Assembly: GCA_035632055.1 (NCBI GenBank)
Contig: DASQHO010000080.1
Location: 1 to 27,416, forward strand
Reading direction: 5' to 3'
Source of the DNA: REEB95 sp035632055
Lineage (GTDB): Bacteria > Pseudomonadota > Alphaproteobacteria > ATCC43930 > CGMCC-115725
Length of the DNA: 27,416 bases
Below, one piece after another: positions 15,894 through 22,999 of this stretch (position 1 is its first letter; every line of letters starts with the position of its first letter). Below the pieces are notes generated by a model. That model saw only the letters and a program-made list of their open reading frames with translations. It did not search any database and was not told the DNA's origin. Both the position numbers and the translations under genes were made by a program.

Positions 15894-16922
15894 TCAGATC
15901 TCGCGCGCCAGCGGCAGATTGCGCAGCAGGTTCTGGGGCTTCAGACGCAGCCGGCGGTTGGCGTCCATCGCCAGGCCGAGATAAACCGGCTTGCCGGCGA
16001 CGTCAGATCGCATGTCCGCCGGATCGGCGAACCGCGCGCGGAACAGCGCCACGAGCTGTCGTAGCCGGGTGTCATCGACGCTTTCGCCGCGATAGAGCGC
16101 GTTGAGAATGGCCGAGGATTCACCATCGAGCCCGACATGCCACGACCAGCGCTCGTCCTGGATCTGCTGCATCGGCTCGATGTGCAGTGTCACGCCGAGA
16201 AAATGACAGACCCAGCGCTCGAGGACGCGGCACAGCGCATCGAGCCCAGCGCTGGTAAACGACAGGTCGAGTACAGTGTCGAAGCGATCGCTGCGTTCCC
16301 AGTACAAGGCCGCGTTATCGGCTGACAGCACATCGAGCGCCACGGATTGGGCCGGCGCGATGCTATCCATCAATGGCAGCGCCCGCGCGCCTGCTTGCGC
16401 GGCAACCTCCACCGTCTCCTCGTCCGCGAGCAACACCGCGCCGTCAACCAGCGTCACTTTCTGGGTGCGAAACAGCAGTTCGGCAGCGCGGAGCGCGAAC
16501 GGGTCGTCGCAATCTGCGAGGACGTTGCGCAGCAACGCATGCACCAGATGATCGAGCATCAATGCCGGCAGGGCTACGGCATCAGCCTTGAACAGCGTCA
16601 GATAGGTTCGCTCGAGCGTACCGCCAGCAAGTAAGCGATCGCGGAGCGCGAGGAATACGCGGTAATTGTCGCGCGCGTCGACGTCGGCAACGGCAGCAAG
16701 CTCGCCAGCGGCCACATCTGCACGCGGCGCAATCCACAGCTTATCGTGCAGAGCACATTCGGCAGGCGACGCCTCGACGGCCGGCCGCAACTCGGGCCGT
16801 CCGAGATATGCGCGGAGAAATTCGTCGGTCACGGCGAGATGCCCTGCCGCGTCGCGGCGCAGGTAATGAAAGCCCGAGCTTAGCCAGAAATCGCGCGGCG
16901 CTGCGGCGGCGGCTTCAGCCAT
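15894..16922 (-). CDS. DUF6352 family protein
   Basis: A 342-aa protein, start ATG 16922-16920, overlapping the preceding ligase-like gene by 8 bases. It opens with FWLSSGFHYLRRDAAGHLAVTDEFLRAYLGRPEL, characteristic of this uncharacterised family, which in Hyphomicrobiales and relatives sits by formate dehydrogenase genes. No signal peptide, membrane helix, metal motif or nucleotide-binding loop is visible. The middle is leucine/alanine-rich and probably helical, and the C-terminal part (LGLAMDANRRLRLKPQNLL) is basic. Function unknown. The overlap predicts translational coupling, and perhaps physical interaction, with the ligase-like protein. Confidence 0.82.
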   Translation of the reverse strand: MAEAAAAAPRDFWLSSGFHYLRRDAAGHLAVTDEFLRAYLGRPELRPAVEASPAECALHDKLWIAPRADVAAGELAAVADVDARDNYRVFLALRDRLLAGGTLERTYLTLFKADAVALPALMLDHLVHALLRNVLADCDDPFALRAAELLFRTQKVTLVDGAVLLADEETVEVAAQAGARALPLMDSIAPAQSVALDVLSADNAALYWERSDRFDTVLDLSFTSAGLDALCRVLERWVCHFLGVTLHIEPMQQIQDERWSWHVGLDGESSAILNALYRGESVDDTRLRQLVALFRARFADPADMRSDVAGKPVYLGLAMDANRRLRLKPQNLLRNLPLAREI

Positions 16923-17634
16923 AGGCGGCCGTGCTGGCGAGCGCAGCTTCCAGCGAGAGAATCCGCTCGCGTCTGTTCTGACGGACACGTAAATCACCGG
17001 CTTCGTCGAGCCCGAGCGGTGTCGCGGGGCCTTCGGGTAGCGCGATGGTCGGGCCGAGCGGCGCGAAAGCGCGCCGCGACCATTCGGCGGCTATTGTCGC
17101 GAATCCGTCGCGGTCCCAACGATTGAGCCACGTGAGAAAATGGCGGCTAAAGCCTTCGATCTGCGCCACAGCCGAGAAATCTTCGAAGCCTTCCTCCGCT
17201 ATGCAAGTGTGCGTCGGCGTGCGGCCGGGCTCTTCGGAACCGGTGCCGAGCGCCAGATCGAAACCAAGCACTGCCCACTCCGGAATCGCGTCGGCGGCAC
17301 TGCCCGCCAGGGCGAGCGACAGGCCGCCGACCAGGCCACCGTCGACCAGTATATCGCCGGGCCAACCGAACCCGATTGGCGACGGCGGCGGCGCGAATGC
17401 GCCGAGCGCATCGGCGAATGCAAGTGCCGCAACGTAGATCACCGGCACGGTCGCTCGCCGCGGTCGATCCGGCTTCAACGTCAGGGCGAATTCCAGCCGG
17501 TCAGCGCGGTCGGCCCAGAAGATGACACCTTCGTCCTCGCCCGCTTTCGCCGCGGCACGCGCTTCGGCGAGCGCCGCCTGCCCAGGGGCGAGGCGGACAA
17601 CGCGATACGGCGGCGGCAGCGTGAATTCGGTCAT
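16915..17634 (-). CDS. Biotin/lipoate-protein-ligase-like protein without the expected lysines
   Basis: A 239-aa protein of the biotin/lipoate A-B ligase superfamily, in the branch linked to DUF6352 and formate dehydrogenase. Fold marks are LEFALTLKPDRP, then VIYVAALAFADALGA and GFGWPGDILVDGGLVGGLSLAL, corresponding to the ligase KWPNDI...KxxGIL segment. Both lysines of that motif are absent (Gly and Leu in their places), and the usual GRGRxGR loop reads ADRADRL, so normal biotinyl- or lipoyl-adenylate chemistry is doubtful. ATG 17634 was chosen over an upstream GTG/TTG region because it opens the conserved part (FTLPPPYRVVRL). It is the first gene of the operon with DUF6352 and the 86-aa protein. 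Confidence 0.78.
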   Translation of the reverse strand: MTEFTLPPPYRVVRLAPGQAALAEARAAAKAGEDEGVIFWADRADRLEFALTLKPDRPRRATVPVIYVAALAFADALGAFAPPPSPIGFGWPGDILVDGGLVGGLSLALAGSAADAIPEWAVLGFDLALGTGSEEPGRTPTHTCIAEEGFEDFSAVAQIEGFSRHFLTWLNRWDRDGFATIAAEWSRRAFAPLGPTIALPEGPATPLGLDEAGDLRVRQNRRERILSLEAALASTAAYG

Positions 17635-17645
17635 GCTTGCAAACA

Positions 17646-17673
17646 ATTGTAGACCGGCGCCTAGCGCCAGCAA
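17646..17673 (-). promoter_or_regulatory. Possible sigma-70 promoter of the ligase-like/DUF6352 operon
   Basis: On the minus strand TTGCTG (17673-17668) and TACAAT (17651-17646) are spaced by 16 bases, a good -35/-10 pair. An inverted repeat GGCGC-CTA-GCGCC (17656-17668) fills the spacer. The -10 ends only 11 bases from the start codon, so transcripts would be nearly leaderless, and no ribosome binding site is seen. A start further upstream would weaken this reading. Confidence 0.35.
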
Positions 17674-17803
17674 ATCGGCAATGGAACGGCGGCGCCATCA
17701 CTTTTCATTAACGTCCGTCCCCATACGCTGATTGCGGCCGATCAGGTAAGAAAGCCGGCGCGCGGGCGAAACGCAGTGCCGCCGATGCAGCTATGGGGGA
17801 CAC

Positions 17804-18622
17804 ATGATCGTCGATTGGATTTACGGCGTACCGACCTCGGAGATGGCCTCGGTTGTCATCGTGCTGGTGGTCGGGCTATCGCTTCTCGGCCTCGCCATCA
17901 CCAACCGCTTCCTGCATCTCGAGCTGCGGCGTAGACACAACGAATTCACCGGCTTCAATTCGGCCTTGATCGGCGTCGTCTTTGCCGTGCTGCTCGCCTT
18001 CATTGCAGTGTCGGCGTGGGAATCGTTCGGCAAAGCCGGCGACACGGCGGCGATCGAAGCCTCGCTGACGGGCGACCTCTATCGCGATTCCGCGGCAATG
18101 CCCGAACCGATCAAGAGCGAATTGATCGGCGACTTGGCGGATTACATCGACATCGTGCTCACCAGGGAATGGCCAGCAATGGCGATCGGCGCGTCAGTCA
18201 GCAACGACGGCTGGGTGCCGCTCGCCAAGTTCCACCGCGCGCTCGGCAGCGTCGAGACGGTCAATGCGATACAGGTCGCGATGGTCTCGGAAATGCTGCG
18301 CCGCCTCAACTCGCTCTACGACGCGCGGCAGGACCGCATCCTGGCGGCGCAAGACCATATCGAACCGGCGGTGTGGTGGGTGGTCATACTCGGCGCCGCG
18401 ATTGTCATCAGCCTGACGTATCTCTTCGGCATGGAGAGCTTCGCCATGCATCTGGCGATGACAGGCGCCGTCGCGGCGTCACTGGCGCTGGTGATCGTCC
18501 TCATCGTCGCGTTCGATTATCCGTTCCGCGGCGAGGTTCAGGTCACGCCCGACGGCTTCCGCAACGTCCAGCACATCATGGAAACGGCCGGCGTCAAATT
18601 CGCCCACGACACCGAGCGATAA
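17804..18622 (+). CDS. DUF4239 integral membrane protein
   Basis: A 272-aa inner-membrane protein of the DUF4239 family (bestrophin-like architecture in some annotations, not tested here). It has four hydrophobic segments: about 15-35 and 55-70 (ALIGVVFAVLLAFIAVSAW, the family hallmark after HNEFTGFNSA), then 189-206 and 214-235. A soluble region of about 110 residues between the pairs is helical and faces one side. ATG 17804 follows GGGGGA at about 5 bases. It runs in the same direction as the cupredoxin gene 222 bases on, with no clear operon link. The function of this widespread family is not known to me. Confidence 0.85.
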   Translation: MIVDWIYGVPTSEMASVVIVLVVGLSLLGLAITNRFLHLELRRRHNEFTGFNSALIGVVFAVLLAFIAVSAWESFGKAGDTAAIEASLTGDLYRDSAAMPEPIKSELIGDLADYIDIVLTREWPAMAIGASVSNDGWVPLAKFHRALGSVETVNAIQVAMVSEMLRRLNSLYDARQDRILAAQDHIEPAVWWVVILGAAIVISLTYLFGMESFAMHLAMTGAVAASLALVIVLIVAFDYPFRGEVQVTPDGFRNVQHIMETAGVKFAHDTER

Positions 18623-18721
18623 GGGCGTTCAGCCATCGGCTGCCGGTCGCGCGCTGTCGTGATAGGCCGCCGCCCGTGCGCTCTTCTTCGGCTATCGGAA
18701 GCGGCACGAAGCTGCATCAAC

Positions 18722-18810
18722 CTGACGGCACGCTGACGGCAGGCCGTTTTGTACCCTGAAATCGTGCCAAAAACTCGCCGCAGTGCGGCGTCATCATATA
18801 ACCTGACGGC
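18722..18810 (+). repeat. Three copies of CTGACGGC upstream of the cupredoxin gene
   Basis: The octamer CTGACGGC occurs at 18722-18729, 18733-18740 and 18803-18810, all in the 222-base gap before the cupredoxin start. Between them lies a perfect 15-base palindrome CGCCGCA-G-TGCGGCG (18776-18790) and a TATAAC that could be a -10. They could be binding sites for a regulator, but octamer repeats in GC-rich DNA can occur by chance. Confidence 0.35.
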
Positions 18811-18844
18811 CACCAAAACGTCGGACATCAAATCGGGAGTTTCC

Positions 18845-19279
18845 ATGATTTCGCGAACGTCATTATTGATCGCGGCGATCGGTCTTGTGATCGCAGCGCC
18901 GCTGACACAGGCCGCAGAGCCGGCCAGCGTCAAAGTCACGCTCACGGACCAGGCCGGCAAAGACATGCACGTGACTTTGAGCACGGACAAGGTCAAGGCT
19001 GGTGCGGTCGAGTTCGAAGTTAGCAACGCCTCGACCGACCAGGTGCATGAGTTTCTGATCGCGCCGTGGAAGGGCTCGATTGCCAAGCTTCCTTATGATG
19101 CCAAGAAAGACTCGGTGGCCGAGGACAAGCTGGCGCAACTTCAAGGCGTCGAGGACATGCCGGCGGGAGCGAAGGCAACCCTTCGTCTGGTGCTGACGCC
19201 CGGCGAGTACGTGGTGTTCTGCAATCAGGCGGGCCATTACAAAATGGGCATGGAGGCGCGCTTCACCGTTACCAAGTGA
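18845..19279 (+). CDS. Exported cupredoxin-like copper protein
   Basis: A 144-aa blue-copper-fold protein for periplasmic electron transfer or copper handling. Residues 1-23 are a signal peptide (LLIAAIGLVIAAPLTQA). Predicted type 1 copper ligands are His68 (VHEFLIAP), Cys126 and His131 (CNQAGHYKMGM) and Met136, spaced C-x4-H-x4-M as in small bacterial cupredoxins. The region 75-110 is a charged insertion (KGSIAKLPYDAKKDS). ATG 18845 was chosen because it begins the signal peptide; the frame opens earlier without a good start. Whether it serves the NO reductase pathway or another oxidase is unknown. Family assignment is strong, partner unknown. Confidence 0.88.
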   Translation: MISRTSLLIAAIGLVIAAPLTQAAEPASVKVTLTDQAGKDMHVTLSTDKVKAGAVEFEVSNASTDQVHEFLIAPWKGSIAKLPYDAKKDSVAEDKLAQLQGVEDMPAGAKATLRLVLTPGEYVVFCNQAGHYKMGMEARFTVTK

Positions 19280-19320
19280 TGGCTGCCTGCATCGGAATTT
19301 CTGATATATAAGGCTACCGG

Positions 19321-19350
19321 GGTTGGCGGTCGCGGTTTTGGCCGCCAACC
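19321..19350. terminator. 9-bp perfect hairpin after the cupredoxin gene
   Basis: GGTTGGCGG (19321-19329) pairs with CCGCCAACC (19342-19350) around a 12-base loop. It lies 42 bases after the cupredoxin stop and 49 bases before the next start. The stem is strong, but no T-run follows. It may be a terminator, or a leader structure of the next gene. Confidence 0.5.
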
Positions 19351-19399
19351 GATCAAGGCGCGTAGCGGCACGTTTGCCGTAGTCTATTCGTGGGGGGCC

Positions 19400-20164
19400 A
19401 TGAATACACTTTCCACAGCAAACAAAGTGCCGACGGTCACCTGGGCTTACTGGATCGTCTATGTCGCCGCAACAACGCTGGGTGAGACCGGCGGCGACGC
19501 CGTGAGCGACACGCTCGACTGGGGCTACCTAGGCGGCACCGCCTTCTTTCTGGTCGTCTTCGTCATTCTGGCCGTCGCGCAAATCCGCATCAGCAAACTC
19601 CACCCGCCGCTCTACTGGGCGACCATTGTTGCCTCGACCATGTTCGGCACCACCATGGCCGATTTTGCGGACCGCTCGCTCGGCATCGGCTATGCCGGCG
19701 GTTCGACGCTGTTGTTCGCGTGTCTGCTGGCCGTACTCGTCATCTGGTTCCGCGCGCAGGGCACGATCGCGCCAAGTTCGGTGACCGTGCCCAAGGCAGA
19801 AATCTTTTTCTGGATCGCGATCACCTTTTCACAGACCCTCGGCACGGCGCTCGGCGACTGGGTTTCCGACGGATTCGATCTGGGCTCGGCGACCGGCGCG
19901 CTGGTCTTTGCCGCCGGCCTGGCCGTTGTCGCGGCGCTCTATTTCTGGACGAGCGTGTCACGCGTGTCGCTGTTCTGGGCGGCGCTCATCCTGGCGCGCC
20001 CGCTCGGCGCGACGCTGGGCGATTTCCTCGACCAGCCGCACGATCAGGGTGGATTGGGACTCAGTCGGCTCCTCGCCTCGGCAATCATCGTCGTCTTCAT
20101 CGTCGCGTGCCTGTTCATGCTGCCGCGATCGGCGGCACGGCGGCCGGAACGCGCGGCATCATAA
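19400..20164 (+). CDS. Four-repeat polytopic membrane protein (COG4705-like)
   Basis: A 254-aa inner-membrane protein with about seven to eight hydrophobic segments. A short motif recurs four times at regular spacing: LGETGGDAVSDTLDWG (27-42), FGTTMADFADRSLGIG (82-97), LGTALGDWVSDGFDLG (147-162) and LGATLGDFLDQPHDQGG (202-218). Each copy follows a hydrophobic helix and carries two acidic residues around GD/AD, as if four halves of a transporter or pore line up conserved aspartates. This matches the uncharacterised COG4705 group. The start has GGGGGG just upstream. No operon partner is obvious; the cupredoxin gene is 120 bases before it. Function unknown; ion or metal transport is an inference from the buried aspartates. 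Confidence 0.8.
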   Translation: MNTLSTANKVPTVTWAYWIVYVAATTLGETGGDAVSDTLDWGYLGGTAFFLVVFVILAVAQIRISKLHPPLYWATIVASTMFGTTMADFADRSLGIGYAGGSTLLFACLLAVLVIWFRAQGTIAPSSVTVPKAEIFFWIAITFSQTLGTALGDWVSDGFDLGSATGALVFAAGLAVVAALYFWTSVSRVSLFWAALILARPLGATLGDFLDQPHDQGGLGLSRLLASAIIVVFIVACLFMLPRSAARRPERAAS

Positions 20165-20167
20165 CCA

Positions 20168-20188
20168 GCGGGCGGTAGCATCGCCCGC
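20168..20188. terminator. Bidirectional terminator between convergent genes
   Basis: A 7-bp stem GCGGGCG (20168-20174) with CGCCCGC (20182-20188) and loop GTAGCAT, followed on the plus strand by CCTTGCCTTT. It lies in the 32-base gap between the stops of the COG4705-like and ClC genes, so it can serve both. The T-rich tail is weak. Confidence 0.6.
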
Positions 20189-20196
20189 CCTTGCCT

Positions 20197-22041
20197 TTAG
20201 TCGGCAGCTTCGCCGTAGTCATCCGGCTGGTCGGACACGCGCCGCCAGCCGTAAAGCGCCATGCGCTGATGCTCTTCCTGCGCCAAGTGCAGACGGACGC
20301 GCATCAGGTCTTTCCAGCTCAGATAGCCGACGAGCTTCGCGTTATCGCGCGATATCACCGGCAGGTGCGCGACGTTCGAATTGGTCATGCGTTCGATCAC
20401 GCCCTCGAGATATTCGTCGGGATAGGCCAGCGGGACTTTGACGCGGTCCAGCAACGTCCGCAGTGTCGTGCGGCGATGGCGGCCAGCACGCCGCCAGCCG
20501 ATCACCGCCGGCGGATCGACGATGCCCAGCACGCGCTCTTCGCCGTCGACGACCGGGAAGCTCGGATGCTTGGTGGCAGGATCGGCAAGTAACGCTGCTG
20601 CCTGATGAAGTGTCATGGATTCAGGCAGTGTCTCGACGTTGCGCGTCATGACATCGCGAACCTTGGACAGCGCGAACGGATCGACGCGGTATTCGCGCAG
20701 CAGATGGTGGCCGCGGCGCGCGATCTTCTCGGTGAGGATCGAGCGGCGCAGCAGCAGTACGGTGACGACATGAGCGGTAATGCACGCAGCCGCCAGCGGC
20801 AGCAGGACATGGGTATTACCGGTGACTTCGACCGCGAAGAATATCGCCGTAAGCGGCGACCGCATGGTACCACCCAGGATCGCCGCCATCGCCAGCAGTG
20901 GCCAGAAGCCCGGACTCGCGGCCGGCAGCAATGGCCCGAGCACGGCGCCCATGCCGCCTCCGATAATAAGCAACGGCGCAAGCACGCCGCCGGACGTTCC
21001 TGAGCCCAGCGCCACGGACCAGATCACCGCCTTGACGGCGGTCAGCGACAAGCCAGCGACGGGCAGGATGTCGCCACGCAGCATCCGAGCGATGCTGTCG
21101 TAGCCGACGCCCAGCGCACTGGGCTCGATCAGTCCGCCAATGCCGACAACAACGCCGCCCAGGATCGGCCACCACATCCAGTGGAGCGGCAATTTGAGGA
21201 ACAGGTCCTCACAGGCGTAGACCATCTGAGTCAGCAAGCCGGAAAGCAGGCCCGCCAGGATTCCGACGAGCAGCCAGCAGAGCAGCGCCGTCAAAGACAC
21301 GCTCATGCCACCGTGAAACGGGAATAACGGCAACGCCAGGTGCGTCCAAGTTCGTTCGACGGCCGCCGTGATCGCGGCGGTTGCGACCGGAACGAAACTG
21401 CGCGGCGTCCATTCGAACAGCAGCAGTTCGACCGCCAACATGATCGCAGCGATCGGCGTTCCGAACACCGTCGTCATGCCGGCGGCGGCGCCGGCGACAA
21501 GCAGCGTCTTGCGCTCGCTGTCGCTGACCGGAAGCACCTGTCCGATCAGCGAGCCGACGGCGCCACCGGTCATGATGATCGGCCCCTCGGCGCCGAACGG
21601 TCCGCCGGTGCCGATCGCGATCGCCGACGACAGCGGCTTGAGGATGGCCACCTTAACGTCGAGCCGACTGCGACCGAGCAGGATCGCCTCGATCGCCTCA
21701 GGAATGCCGTGGCCCCGGATTTTCTCGCTGCCGAAGCGCGCGATCAGGCCCACGATCAGCGATCCGATCACGGGCACCGCGACCGCCGCAATGCCGAGGT
21801 GCGACTGGCTGAACGGCAGATCCGCAAGCGTGAATCGGCCGAAATAGGCCAGGTTCGTCACCAGCCGGATGAGGTCCAGCAGAACCACCCCGGCGACGAC
21901 GCCAGCAGAGCCGACGACGATCGCGATCGCCGAGATCACCAATACGCGCGGCCTGGTGGTGAAGTCGCCGAGGTGCTTGGCGCCTTCGGCGACGATGGTG
22001 CGAAGCTGATCGCCGACGTTCGAAGCTGTCGTTTTTTTCAC
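20197..22041 (-). CDS. ClC-family chloride channel/antiporter with two CBS domains
   Basis: A 614-aa inner-membrane protein, ClC superfamily, moving Cl- (or another anion) by channel or proton-exchange. Motifs in the 614-aa numbering: GHGIP at 110-114 (E. coli GSGIP, with Ser replaced by His), GAEGP at 150-154 keeping the gating Glu152, and SGGVLAP later for the third anion-site segment. The pore occupies about 30-440, and the C-terminus holds two CBS domains (VRDVMTRNVETLPESMTLHQAA and LDRVKVPLAYPDEYLEGVIERM), likely nucleotide-responsive. GTG 22041-22039 was chosen because GGAAG lies 6 bases upstream. The frame opens to a GTG at 22110, but that would place the palindrome at 22083-22103 inside the gene. 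Confidence 0.9.
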   Translation of the reverse strand: MKKTTASNVGDQLRTIVAEGAKHLGDFTTRPRVLVISAIAIVVGSAGVVAGVVLLDLIRLVTNLAYFGRFTLADLPFSQSHLGIAAVAVPVIGSLIVGLIARFGSEKIRGHGIPEAIEAILLGRSRLDVKVAILKPLSSAIAIGTGGPFGAEGPIIMTGGAVGSLIGQVLPVSDSERKTLLVAGAAAGMTTVFGTPIAAIMLAVELLLFEWTPRSFVPVATAAITAAVERTWTHLALPLFPFHGGMSVSLTALLCWLLVGILAGLLSGLLTQMVYACEDLFLKLPLHWMWWPILGGVVVGIGGLIEPSALGVGYDSIARMLRGDILPVAGLSLTAVKAVIWSVALGSGTSGGVLAPLLIIGGGMGAVLGPLLPAASPGFWPLLAMAAILGGTMRSPLTAIFFAVEVTGNTHVLLPLAAACITAHVVTVLLLRRSILTEKIARRGHHLLREYRVDPFALSKVRDVMTRNVETLPESMTLHQAAALLADPATKHPSFPVVDGEERVLGIVDPPAVIGWRRAGRHRRTTLRTLLDRVKVPLAYPDEYLEGVIERMTNSNVAHLPVISRDNAKLVGYLSWKDLMRVRLHLAQEEHQRMALYGWRRVSDQPDDYGEAAD

Positions 22042-22082
22042 TCGGGGCTTCCAACTCGCCGGTTCAATTCCATGGGCAAACA

Positions 22083-22103
22083 ATATATCGCGACGCGATA
22101 TAT
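22083..22103. promoter_or_regulatory. Perfect 21-bp palindrome upstream of the ClC gene
   Basis: ATATATCGCG, a central A, then CGCGATATAT: two perfect 10-base arms, AT-rich at the ends and GC-rich in the centre. It is 42 bases upstream of the chosen ClC start (22041). The length, symmetry and position look like the operator of a dimeric repressor or activator controlling the ClC gene. Its half-site could not be matched to a known regulator by inspection. Confidence 0.6.
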
Positions 22104-22269
22104 AGATCACAAGCGCCTGGACGCAAATGCCTCACCATTGTCGCGGCCCGGTTCATCGGTCGCACCGGCCCACGACGCGTACTGAACGCCATTTCACCTT
22201 GCCGCCAGCCGCCTGTAACCCGACCTAGGTTTTGATCCGGACTAGTGCGTGGAGCGCGATCGAGATGCC

Positions 22270-22554
22270 ATGACGACGCTGCCGATCGAAGATTTCGTCT
22301 GGTTCCTCAGCGAGATTCGCGGCACCCGTTACTATTGTCCGTATTGCGGCCACGATGCGTTCACCTTTGTCCCTGCGGATGAAGTAGATGAGCGCGGCAC
22401 GACGGCCGAATTTGCGCCGCTGTCGGCAGTTAACGGGATCGACAAGGACTTCTACGGTGTCTGCTGCACGAAGTGTGGCAATACCGTTTTCTTTTCCGGT
22501 GCCGTCGTGCGCGCCGGCCTTGCCAAACGGCCGCACGTCAAAGGCGATCACTAG
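22270..22554 (+). CDS. Small zinc-ribbon protein
   Basis: A 94-aa protein. Two cysteine pairs, CPYC (Cys23/Cys26) and CCTKC (Cys65/Cys66/Cys69), are about 40 residues apart and predict one structural zinc site. The hydrophobic start (IEDFVWFLSEIRGTRYYCPYCGHDAF) and the tail (GNTVFFSGAVVRAGL) are conserved-looking. ATG 22270 was chosen over the earlier frame opening at 22249 because it gives a compact domain. It is on the opposite strand from its convergent neighbour, the cupin. It could be a nucleic-acid or protein-binding adaptor; I do not recognise the family. Confidence 0.7.
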   Translation: MTTLPIEDFVWFLSEIRGTRYYCPYCGHDAFTFVPADEVDERGTTAEFAPLSAVNGIDKDFYGVCCTKCGNTVFFSGAVVRAGLAKRPHVKGDH

Positions 22555-22573
22555 AACGTGGCGATACGTCCCA

Positions 22574-22996
22574 TCACTCGGCCGGGTCTTCGTCGCTTGC
22601 CGGCGAGGTCACGACGATGAAGACGAGATCGGCCAAGCCAGAATTGTAGATTGCGTGCTCGACGCCCGGCGGGATGAAGATCACGTCGTGACGCCGCACG
22701 ACGCGCCGCTTGCCGGCGATCTCCATCGTGCCCTCGCCTTCGAGCACGTGATAGACCTGCTCCTGCACCTTGTGCGTATGCGGCGCGACGTACGCCATCG
22801 GCCGGTAGCACGAAATGCGATGATCGAGATGGATCGAGCCTTTGGTCTCGGGCATGACGAGCGGCTTCGACAACGCACCGCCGAAATGATCGGGAAACTC
22901 GCGCCACGGAACTTCGGCGATGTTCTCAATGGTCGCGCGGCGCTGGCGTGACTTGCGCGCCGGCTTGCGCATCGCCTTGGTCTTGCGTGCCGCCAT
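22574..22996 (-). CDS. Single-domain cupin protein
   Basis: A 140-aa small beta-barrel cupin. Motif 1 reads HTHKVQEQVYHVLEGEG, giving metal ligands His73, His75, Glu79 and a possible His83. Motif 2 contains PPGVEHAI with His114, the standard fourth ligand, so a bound metal (Fe, Mn, Ni or Zn) is expected. The first 22 residues are basic (KTKAMRKPARKSRQRR) and disordered. The gene starts 3 bases after the ThDP enzyme stop, the tightest link in the group, so the two share an operon. It could be a sugar-acid isomerase, dioxygenase or ligand-binding cupin; the sequence does not decide. Confidence 0.85.
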   Translation of the reverse strand: MAARKTKAMRKPARKSRQRRATIENIAEVPWREFPDHFGGALSKPLVMPETKGSIHLDHRISCYRPMAYVAPHTHKVQEQVYHVLEGEGTMEIAGKRRVVRRHDVIFIPPGVEHAIYNSGLADLVFIVVTSPASDEDPAE

Positions 22997-22999
22997 CAG

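Noticed and set aside
22232..22245. FNR-like half-site TTGAT-CCGG-ACTAG
   Set aside because: Only the left half matches. The right half ACTAG matches two of five consensus bases, and the nearby gene is a zinc-ribbon protein with no redox link.
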